NCBI GenBank assembly: GCA_002779595.1
Contig: PEWF01000109.1
Location: 1 to 17,041, forward strand
Reading direction: 5' to 3'
DNA: 17,041 bases
Source of the DNA: an archaeon CG07_land_8_20_14_0_80_38_8
Lineage (GTDB): Archaea; Nanobdellota; Nanobdellia; Tiddalikarchaeales; Tiddalikarchaeaceae
Under the pieces are notes generated by a model. It was not told the DNA's origin and did no database searches. It saw nothing but the letters and a program-made list of their open reading frames with translations. Of this stretch, positions 1 to 5,415 are shown one piece after another. Both the position numbers and the translations under genes were made by a program. How positions within the stretch are numbered: the first letter of the stretch is position 1; each line of letters begins with the position of its first letter.

Positions 1-48
1 GCAAACAAGGACTTGCATGAAAAATTTGACAAAATAATAAAAAAATAA
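1..48 (+). CDS. 3' end of an unidentified gene entering from the left
   Basis: The first frame of the + strand is open from base 1 to a TAA at 46-48 and encodes a 15-residue Lys-rich amphipathic tail (ANKDLHEKFDKIIKK). It stops three bases before the reconstructed convergent HEPN gene ends. Such tight tail-to-tail packing recurs in this window and supports a real C-terminus, but 15 codons is too few for certainty and the product cannot be identified. Confidence 0.4.
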   Translation, partial: ANKDLHEKFDKIIKK

Positions 49-51
49 AAA

Positions 52-403
52 TTATTGTTTAATTTTTATTAATTTTGAAAAAGTTTTATCCAAAAAAATT
101 AAAACTTTTTCTGCATAATCAGCGCCAAATTCTTCGCCGTAATATAAAATTCCATTCCTAAAATGCCTGAAATCCTTCAATCAGCATTCTTGCCCTTATT
201 AACTCAATCAGTATATCATACACATTCTCAATAAAATAATTCGCATTTTCCTTTTTCAAACCCACTTTTTCAAAAATGTCATCCACAAATTTTCTTCTTC
301 TCTTAGCATCTGAAATAAGAGATTCAGCCCTTAACTTATCAGGATTCCTTTTTCTCACAACCCCTGAATCCAAGAATTCCCAAAAATTTTCCAAAAATCT
401 CAT
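52..403 (-). pseudogene. HEPN-domain partner of MNT, interrupted by a one-base frameshift
   Basis: The intact reading frame runs from the ATG at 401-403 to a TAG at 158-160 (81 aa). It reads like the first helices of an archaeal HEPN protein: NPDKLRAESLISDAKRR, then YDILIELIRARMLIEGF near residues 62-78. If one base of the A4 run at 160-163 is dropped, the protein continues RNGILYYGEEFGADYAEKV and onward to a TAA at 52-54, about 116 aa, a normal HEPN length. The ATG overlaps the TGA of the upstream nucleotidyltransferase gene (ATGA at 400-403), the usual arrangement of MNT/HEPN pairs. HEPN toxins are RNases with an R-x4-6-H motif. Where the family usually has a His after the Gly-Tyr/Phe-Lys segment, I see RNGILYY and no His. 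The break may be a sequencing error, a true mutation, or programmed slippage. Confidence 0.7.
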
Positions 404-945
404 AATTCCACAAAACCCTGCAATGTTATACCATTTAAAATATTGGATTTAAGATTCTTATTAACATTCTTCAAATCCTTATAATAGTTAACATTTATTT
501 CCCTTTCAAAATTTTTCTCAAAATTTCTTAAATCCAAATTTTTAGGTTCTGAACCAAAAACTGCAATATCAACATCAGACTCAACTGTATCCTCTCCGAA
601 AGAATAACTTCCGAACAATATTACCAGGCATCCGGGAAAATTCTTCTCAAAAAACCCAGCAAATCCGGATTCATAAATCATTTTCAAATTTTCAACTCTC
701 TTTAATCCCATAACTATTGAATTTCTGCGGTTAAGTTCAACAAGAGAGAGATTAATTTTATTATTCTTATCAACCCTAACCAAATCATTATTAACCAAAT
801 CCTTAATTGCATTTCCAATCCCCGCAGGAGAAACATTAAGCAAACCAGCAATTTCCCTTTGATTCAAAGGCTTTCCTGCTTTAATGCATAATAGTCTGAA
901 TATATCACTCTGAAGCCGTGTAAATTTTAATTTATACTTATACAT
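400..945 (-). CDS. HTH-fused minimal nucleotidyltransferase (MNT) protein
   Basis: The 181-residue protein has two parts. Residues about 8-65 look like a winged helix-turn-helix (LNQREIAGLLNVSPAGIGNAIKDLVNNDLV). Residues about 105-181 are a minimal nucleotidyltransferase domain with the signature F-G-S at 111-113 and SDVD at 123-126, whose two Asp residues (124, 126) would bind metal. In MNT/HEPN toxin-antitoxin pairs the MNT protein acts as antitoxin, in characterised cases by adenylylating the HEPN toxin. The HTH suggests that this one also binds DNA, perhaps its own promoter. It overlaps the HEPN gene by 4 nt. The ATG at 943-945 lies about 28 nt from a TATA-like TTTTATAA on this strand, so the mRNA is probably leaderless. 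The family assignment is firm; the role as antitoxin is inferred from context. Confidence 0.8.
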   Translation of the reverse strand: MYKYKLKFTRLQSDIFRLLCIKAGKPLNQREIAGLLNVSPAGIGNAIKDLVNNDLVRVDKNNKINLSLVELNRRNSIVMGLKRVENLKMIYESGFAGFFEKNFPGCLVILFGSYSFGEDTVESDVDIAVFGSEPKNLDLRNFEKNFEREINVNYYKDLKNVNKNLKSNILNGITLQGFVEL

Positions 946-969
946 TATATTTTATACGTATCAACTAAA

Positions 970-977
970 TTTTATAA
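970..977 (-). promoter_or_regulatory. TATA box of the HTH-MNT/HEPN operon
   Basis: On the minus strand TTATAAAA is centred about 28 nt from the ATG at 945, so initiation should occur at or just before the start codon. No Shine-Dalgarno sequence is present. A second TATA-like stretch (cgtataaaata) sits closer to the ATG but would place initiation inside the gene. Confidence 0.5.
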
Positions 978-984
978 TCTTTTT

Positions 985-1004
985 AAAAGAAAATAAAAAA
1001 TAAA
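985..1004 (-). terminator. T-rich tract downstream of dnaG
   Basis: Downstream of the dnaG TAA (1016-1018) the minus strand reads TTTATTTTTTATTTTC. Runs of T in the non-template strand are the usual archaeal termination signal. It lies just upstream of the MNT promoter, so it could insulate that operon. No stem-loop is visible. Confidence 0.45.
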
Positions 1005-1015
1005 GAAGCAATTTT

Positions 1016-2179
1016 TTATACTTCTTTTATTTCAATCTTTTTGCTGCTGGCTTTTACTTTGTTGGAATAAATGTTTTTAACACCTTTCTTCTCGGCAATC
1101 TTGACCAATTCATCATCCACAACTCCGTCCAGCAATAAAGTGCTCACTTTGCCCGAACTTTTCAGAGCATTCTTCAATTCTGAAACCGGGACTTTGCCGA
1201 TAATGTTCTTGTCATCATCAAGCAGGTAAGCCCCGCGGGTTCCGAACAAGTCATTCATTAAATTCCTGAACTCATCACTGCCGCTGCTGCTTCTTTCATG
1301 CGTTCCTTCAGTTCTCGCTCTGGTATTCACGCGCTCCCTGTGGTGGTTAAAGTCCTTTTTATTATGGTAATCTTTGGCTTTAATTTTTGAGCGCAGGCAT
1401 TTGTGAATTTCCTTGTCAGTTAATTCTTCAACTTCTTTCCCGTCAGGAGCGAAAGCAATATACTCCAAATTCCCCAACTTCATTACTTTGTCAATTATTA
1501 ATTCGCCGCCCCTGTCCCCGTCAACGAATAAAGTGCACTTTTTGGTGTCCAGTATTCTCTTGATTGACTTCGGGACTTTCACGCCGTTAATTGACAATAA
1601 GCCGGCAAAGCCGTACTTTAACATGTTCACAACGTCTGCCCTTCCTTCCACAAGGATTACTTCATCAGATTCTTCCAAATCATTTGACGCGGTTAATTTG
1701 TCAGGCCCGTACTCCGTTACTCTGTCACCCCTAACTCCCCTGCTGACCTTGTTCATTATGTCCTGAGTGTCAGCGCCGTCGCTGTTCAGCTGCTTTAACA
1801 AATTCTTGGCTCGTTTCAGGATTACTTCACGCTTATTGCTCCTAACGTCCTCAATATTATTAATTTTTATTTTCGCATCACAGGGCCCTATCCTTTCAAT
1901 AGTTTCAAGTCCTGCAGCGATTATTGCAGTTTCAGTTTTTGACAAACTGCTCGGAACAGTAATTGTCCCGATTGTCTTGCTGCCCTTGACTTTAGCGTCA
2001 ACTTCTATTCTCCCGATTCTTCCGCTCTTCTGCAATTCCCTTAATTCCAGTTCCTCACCAAGCAATCCCTCTGTCTGCCCGAAAATAGCGCCGACAATAT
2101 CATTCTTGTCAATGTTGCCGTCAACTTCTATATCCGCAACAACGTTATACTTGGTTGAAACCGGGTAAATTTTACCCAT
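1016..2179 (-). CDS. dnaG: Archaeal DnaG-like protein (Toprim primase / exosome subunit)
   Basis: This 387-residue protein opens with the typical archaeal DnaG N-terminus (MGKIYPVSTKYNVVADIEVDG). The Toprim core follows at about 172-260: VEGRADV with Glu178, then VDGDRGGE with Asp220 and Asp222 as the metal-binding DxD. A charged low-complexity linker (about 265-305, rich in Arg/His/Glu/Ser) separates it from a C-terminal domain ending in a Lys-rich tail. Archaeal DnaG has weak primase activity in some species and is a stable part of the RNA exosome, where it binds poly(A); which role dominates here cannot be read from sequence. A strong ribosome-binding site (aggaggt, 12 nt from GGAGG to ATG) supports the start. 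It lies 24 nt downstream of a second small Toprim gene, so the two are probably cotranscribed. Confidence 0.93.
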   Translation of the reverse strand: MGKIYPVSTKYNVVADIEVDGNIDKNDIVGAIFGQTEGLLGEELELRELQKSGRIGRIEVDAKVKGSKTIGTITVPSSLSKTETAIIAAGLETIERIGPCDAKIKINNIEDVRSNKREVILKRAKNLLKQLNSDGADTQDIMNKVSRGVRGDRVTEYGPDKLTASNDLEESDEVILVEGRADVVNMLKYGFAGLLSINGVKVPKSIKRILDTKKCTLFVDGDRGGELIIDKVMKLGNLEYIAFAPDGKEVEELTDKEIHKCLRSKIKAKDYHNKKDFNHHRERVNTRARTEGTHERSSSGSDEFRNLMNDLFGTRGAYLLDDDKNIIGKVPVSELKNALKSSGKVSTLLLDGVVDDELVKIAEKKGVKNIYSNKVKASSKKIEIKEV

Positions 2180-2203
2180 TTTGTATCATTACCTCCTGTT
2201 TTA

Positions 2204-2548
2204 TTATAAGCCTTCTACGTGGCTTATTCTGAGTTTTGCAAAGTATTTCTGGTATGAGCCGTTAACTTTAACTCCCAATCTGTTGAACTCTTTCTTCAAC
2301 TTAGAAAATAATTTTTTCCCTTCCTTGTCGTTATCCATCAGCAGTATCACACTATTGTGCGAATATGCTGTTTCCTCTGCGAATGAGCATAAAGGTTTTC
2401 GTGACAATTGGATTATTTTTGTAATTCCAAGTTTTTTGAGTTTAGCAACGTCCTTTTTACCCTCAACAATGACAACCTTATCTTCTCTTATAATATTATC
2501 AATAAACTCTTCACGAGTTGAAGGTTTTTTGTTGCCCTTTGCTAACAC
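2204..2548 (-). CDS. Small stand-alone Toprim-domain protein (RNase M5/primase-like)
   Basis: A 114-residue protein that is little more than one Toprim fold. VVIVEGKKDV gives the catalytic Glu29, and ILLMDNDKEGKK gives Asp72 and Asp74 of the DxD motif. Stand-alone Toprim proteins of this size are known in archaea and are annotated as small primase-like or RNase M5-like; their activity is largely undefined. The start is GTG at 2546-2548, chosen because ggtgagg sits just before it on this strand; no ATG fits. The gene precedes dnaG by 24 nt on the same strand, so two Toprim proteins are probably made from one mRNA. The Toprim call is secure; a role in rRNA processing or priming is inference. 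Confidence 0.8.
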   Translation of the reverse strand: MLAKGNKKPSTREEFIDNIIREDKVVIVEGKKDVAKLKKLGITKIIQLSRKPLCSFAEETAYSHNSVILLMDNDKEGKKLFSKLKKEFNRLGVKVNGSYQKYFAKLRISHVEGL

Positions 2549-2610
2549 AATTCCTCACCGCTTAATGATGAAAATCATCAATTGCTCTGATACTGTAACC
2601 TCGCAAAGGG

Positions 2611-2618
2611 CTTTAATA
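2611..2618 (-). promoter_or_regulatory. Possible TATA box for the Toprim-dnaG operon
   Basis: TATTAAAG on the minus strand would place initiation near 2588, giving a leader of about 40 nt that carries the Shine-Dalgarno sequence of the Toprim gene. This fits a leadered transcript, unlike most first genes here. The match is weak. Confidence 0.3.
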
Positions 2619-2686
2619 CCTTGCCAATACAAAGTAGAGATACTGCTACTTAAAAAAGTTGCGGATAGGGAAACGAATCACCAGAT

Positions 2687-2708
2687 TTATTTACCATATA
2701 GTAAATAA
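2687..2708. repeat. 8-bp perfect inverted repeat
   Basis: TTATTTAC and GTAAATAA are perfect inverted arms around the 6-nt spacer CATATA. The element lies about 100-120 nt upstream of the 2844 TATA box and beyond the start of the divergent Toprim operon. It could be an operator, but it is A+T-rich and could arise by chance. Confidence 0.4.
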
Positions 2709-2808
2709 TTATTAAATTATGTAATCTTTATTTCTTGCGGTGAATAATACTATTTTTTGTTAATCATTGGTTTAAAATAAAGTTTTCTGCATTCTAATGC
2801 CTAAATAG

Positions 2809-2817
2809 TTATATAAG
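2809..2817 (+). promoter_or_regulatory. TATA box of the 2844 gene
   Basis: TTATATAAG is centred about 31 nt before the ATG at 2844, predicting a leader of about five nucleotides. It closely matches the archaeal TATA consensus. Confidence 0.55.
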
Positions 2818-2843
2818 AGTATTGCTTTTGTAATATTTTTAGG

Positions 2844-3152
2844 ATGAGTTCCGTAAAAAATTCCAAAATTGGCAGTTGCTTTAATAAATTTTATGGTGTT
2901 GTTCTGGAAACTTTGGAAAGGGTTCTGGAGTCAGCAAGGCGAGGGAAGCTTTATCCTGTTATCAGCAGTGACAAGTTTTACAATGCAGTGATTGAATACC
3001 TGGCTGATAAGTATTTGGAATTGAGGGATAATTATTGCGATGAGAATATTTATGCCGGATTCGTGTTAATGAAAAATGTTAATGCTGAAAAAATTGCCGG
3101 AAGAATTGCCGAGGAGTACGAGCACTACTTCAGAGTTAATACTAATTCTTAA
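2844..3152 (+). CDS. Hypothetical 102-aa helical protein
   Basis: I do not recognise this protein. It is predicted to be largely helical, soluble and charged (ETLERVLESARRGK, YNAVIEYLADKYLELRD, AEKIAGRIAEEYEHYF), with two Cys residues that do not form a metal-binding pair. There is no signal peptide or membrane segment. The ATG lies about 31 nt from a good TATA box with no Shine-Dalgarno, the same near-leaderless arrangement as other first genes here, which supports a real single-gene unit. It converges on glyS, leaving only 7 bp between stop codons. The function is unknown. Confidence 0.65.
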   Translation: MSSVKNSKIGSCFNKFYGVVLETLERVLESARRGKLYPVISSDKFYNAVIEYLADKYLELRDNYCDENIYAGFVLMKNVNAEKIAGRIAEEYEHYFRVNTNS

Positions 3153-3158
3153 AAAAAA
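3151..3158 (-). terminator. T8 tract directly after glyS
   Basis: Eight consecutive A on the + strand give a T8 run on the minus strand, starting two bases after the glyS stop codon (TAA, 3160-3162). Oligo-T in the non-template strand is the usual archaeal termination signal. The + strand gene's own TAA overlaps this run. Confidence 0.5.
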
Positions 3159-3159
3159 T

Positions 3160-4638
3160 TTACTGTATTAATTTTTTGCGGATTATTTCTTTCAGGTCTT
3201 TTATTTTGACGCGCTCCTGCTTCATTGTGTCCCTGTCGCGCAGCGTGGCTGCGTTGTCTTTTATAGTGTCAAAGTCAATAGTGATGCAGTATGGAGTGCC
3301 GATTTCGTCCTGCCTCCTGTACCTTCTGCCTATGCTTCCTGAATCGTCGTAGAAGCAGTTGTATTCAGCGCTTAATTCTTTGAACACTTCCCTTGCCTTA
3401 ACTGGCAGAGCGTCCTTGTTCACTAAAGGGAATATTCCGATTTTGTACGGCGCTAATAATGGGTGGATTTTCAGGACTGTCCTTTCCTTTTCTTCTTTTA
3501 GTCCTTCGAATAGGAGTGTTAAAAATATTCTTTCAACGCTGACTGAAGGCTCTGCTGCAACGTATAATATTTCTTTTTTGCGCGTTTCCTCGTCAAAGTA
3601 TTCCAATTTTTCTTTGCTGAATAATTCGTGCTGCGTTAAGTCATAAGTTGTCCTGTCTGCGACTCCCTGCAGTTCTTTCCAGCCCATTGGGTAATTGTAT
3701 TCTATGTCTACTGTTCCTGCTGAGTAATGGCTTAACTCTTCCTTCACGTGCTGCCTGACTCTTAAATTTTCAGGATTGACTCCCAAATTCAGGTACCATT
3801 TGTAGAAGATTGCTGTCCAGTAAGCGTGCCATTCTGAGTTGAAAACTCCTTCCTTTAATGCCTTGCTTATTGTCATTATTGAATTCGTTGTGATTCCTTT
3901 GTGCTGTTCCTTTTCTGATAAAACGTTCACTTTCAAATCCTTGAATTCGTCAAAGTATGCGCACTCGCTTAATTGTTTTTTTTGTATGAAATATTCTATT
4001 TCCATCTGCTCGAATTCGCGCAATCTGAACAGGAAGTTTCTCGGGCTTATCTCGTTCCTGAATGCTTTCCCGATTTGTGCAATGCCGAACGGCGGCTTCA
4101 TCCTTGTTGAGTCCATTACTGGCTTGTAATTTACAAATATGCTCTGCGCTGTTTCAGGCCTTAAGTATGCTGTGTTTGCTTCAACAGCTCCCACGTTAGT
4201 GGTGAACATTTGGTTAAAATTCTGCACTACTCCAAGCGCTCCTTTGCAGTCAGGGCATTTTATATTATTTTTTTGGATTAACTTTGTTAATTCCTCAATT
4301 TTTAATCCTTCTATTGGTTTTTTTAACGCGTCTGATATTACGTGGTCTGCCCTCCACCTTTTATGGCATTTTGCACATTCTGTTAACGGGTCTGTGAATG
4401 ATGCGATGTGGCCGCTTGCTTCCCAAACTTTTGGGTGGGTGATTATGCTTCCGTTAATTCCTGTCACGTCTTCCCTTGACTGCACGAAAGTTTTCCACCA
4501 TAAATTTTTGATGTTATTGCTTATTTCAACGCCTACTGGCCCGTAATCGTAGAATCCTGAATAATTCCCGTAAATTTCGGCTGTTGGGAATACTAACCCC
4601 CTTCTTCTGCAGTAGCTTGTGATTTCGTCAATATTCAT
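3160..4638 (-). CDS. glyS: Glycyl-tRNA synthetase, archaeal/eukaryotic class II type
   Basis: The enzyme charges tRNA-Gly with glycine. The sequence shows the N-terminal RGLVFPTAEIYGNYSGFYDYGPVG block, class II motif 2 at 193-200 (FRNEISPR) leading into REFEQMEIEYF, the glycine-site segment GWKELQGVADRTTYDL at 319-334, and motif 3 at about 363-371 (EPSVSVERI). The anticodon-binding domain begins near 392 and includes RRYRRQDEIGTPYCITID. Two Cys pairs (CAKC 88-91 and CPDC 128-131) form a probable zinc site in the insertion. At 492 residues it is somewhat shorter than the roughly 550-600 I expect for many archaeal enzymes, but no catalytic motif is missing. A TATA-like TTTTAAAA centred about 28 nt before the ATG indicates a leaderless mRNA, and a T8 run follows the stop codon. 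Confidence 0.96.
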   Translation of the reverse strand: MNIDEITSYCRRRGLVFPTAEIYGNYSGFYDYGPVGVEISNNIKNLWWKTFVQSREDVTGINGSIITHPKVWEASGHIASFTDPLTECAKCHKRWRADHVISDALKKPIEGLKIEELTKLIQKNNIKCPDCKGALGVVQNFNQMFTTNVGAVEANTAYLRPETAQSIFVNYKPVMDSTRMKPPFGIAQIGKAFRNEISPRNFLFRLREFEQMEIEYFIQKKQLSECAYFDEFKDLKVNVLSEKEQHKGITTNSIMTISKALKEGVFNSEWHAYWTAIFYKWYLNLGVNPENLRVRQHVKEELSHYSAGTVDIEYNYPMGWKELQGVADRTTYDLTQHELFSKEKLEYFDEETRKKEILYVAAEPSVSVERIFLTLLFEGLKEEKERTVLKIHPLLAPYKIGIFPLVNKDALPVKAREVFKELSAEYNCFYDDSGSIGRRYRRQDEIGTPYCITIDFDTIKDNAATLRDRDTMKQERVKIKDLKEIIRKKLIQ

Positions 4639-4662
4639 TGATTTAACTGTAAAAAATGCGGG

Positions 4663-4670
4663 TTTTAAAA
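4663..4670 (-). promoter_or_regulatory. TATA box of glyS
   Basis: The palindromic TTTTAAAA lies about 28 nt from the glyS ATG at 4638 on this strand, predicting initiation at the start codon. No Shine-Dalgarno sequence is present between them. Confidence 0.5.
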
Positions 4671-4702
4671 CTTAATGATAACTGGAAGTGTTTAGGAAAA
4701 AC

Positions 4703-4710
4703 TTTATAAA
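4703..4710 (+). promoter_or_regulatory. TATA box of the psmB-aCPSF1 unit
   Basis: TTTATAAA preceded by an A-rich stretch (ggaaaaac) resembling a BRE. It predicts initiation near 4732 and a leader of about 40 nt before the ATG at 4774. This is longer than for most first genes here, and the leader has no clear Shine-Dalgarno sequence. Confidence 0.5.
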
Positions 4711-4773
4711 TGTAAAATTTGACTACTATTATTATCTTTTAATTAGTTCAGAAAATGAAAGAGTTTGATATTT

Positions 4774-5400
4774 ATGGGTGATAAGGCGAAGAAAGGAACA
4801 ACTACTGTTGGTATACTTGTTAATAAGGGCATTGTTCTTGCAGCTGACAAAAGGGCAAGCATGGGTTTTTTGATTGCTGACAAGAATGCTGAAAAGATTC
4901 ATTTGATTAATGAGAATACTGGCATGACTTTTGCAGGAAGCGTTGCTGATTCCCAGATGCTGTTAAGGTATTTGAAAAAGGAATTGGCGCTTTACAAAAT
5001 TAAGAGGCATAGGCTGGCAAGCGTTAATGCGATTGTTACTTTATTATCACATTACATTTTTTCTAATGCCCATAGTTTTTCCCCTTACATGATTCAGTTC
5101 GTAGTCGGAGGGGTTGATGATACTGGTTTTAATTTGTTCAGTCTGGACATGAGCGGTTCAAAGATTAAAACTGACGAGTTCACTTCCACTGGGAGCGGAA
5201 GCCCTGTTGCTTACGGAGTACTGGAAGACAATTATAAAAAAGATTTAACACTTGAAGAAGCAACAAAATTAGCAATAAGAGCTGTAAATGCAGCAATTAA
5301 AAGGGATTTGGGCACTGGCGACGGAGTGGACGTTGTAGTTATTAACGAGCAAGGTGCTGAGAGATTAAGTGCCAAGAAAATTAAAGCAGTTATGGAATAA
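4774..5400 (+). CDS. psmB: 20S proteasome beta subunit
   Basis: This is the proteolytic subunit of the archaeal 20S proteasome, an N-terminal nucleophile hydrolase. After a short propeptide (MGDKAKKG) the mature chain begins with TTTVGI. Counting from that Thr1, Asp17 and Lys33 fall exactly at the conserved positions (AADKRASMG and EKIHLI), followed by the GSGSPVAYGVLE block and the RDLGTGDGVDVV segment. Mature length is 200 residues. I place the start at the ATG at 4774. A TTG at 4765 would add three residues but has no better ribosome-binding site. An out-of-frame mini-ORF (ATG at 4755, MKEFDIYG, TGA at 4779-4781) overlaps the start. It is followed after 15 bp by aCPSF1, a pairing I recall from other archaea. 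Confidence 0.95.
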   Translation: MGDKAKKGTTTVGILVNKGIVLAADKRASMGFLIADKNAEKIHLINENTGMTFAGSVADSQMLLRYLKKELALYKIKRHRLASVNAIVTLLSHYIFSNAHSFSPYMIQFVVGGVDDTGFNLFSLDMSGSKIKTDEFTSTGSGSPVAYGVLEDNYKKDLTLEEATKLAIRAVNAAIKRDLGTGDGVDVVVINEQGAERLSAKKIKAVME

Positions 5401-5415
5401 ATTTCATGTTCGATT

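Larger units (their letters stand above)
2549..2843. other. Non-coding gap between the divergent Toprim and 2844 genes
   Basis: About 295 bp without a convincing gene. It holds the weak promoter of the Toprim-dnaG operon, a short dyad at 2566-2580 (TGATGA AAA TCATCA-like), an 8-bp inverted repeat at 2687-2708 and the promoter of the 2844 gene. A long + strand open frame (2181-2708) runs across part of it but is antisense to the Toprim gene and its translation has no recognisable domain, so I treat it as non-coding. No tRNA or clear structured RNA was seen. Confidence 0.5.

Noticed and set aside
1413..2168. Two + strand open frames (1413-1766 and 1767-2168) across dnaG
   Set aside because: They are antisense to a well-conserved DnaG, have no recognisable domain, and have compositions typical of reverse-frame shadows.
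2181..2708. A 175-aa + strand open frame
   Set aside because: It runs mostly antisense to the Toprim gene, which has an intact active site and a Shine-Dalgarno sequence. The translation is low-complexity Ser/Leu-rich and no promoter precedes it.
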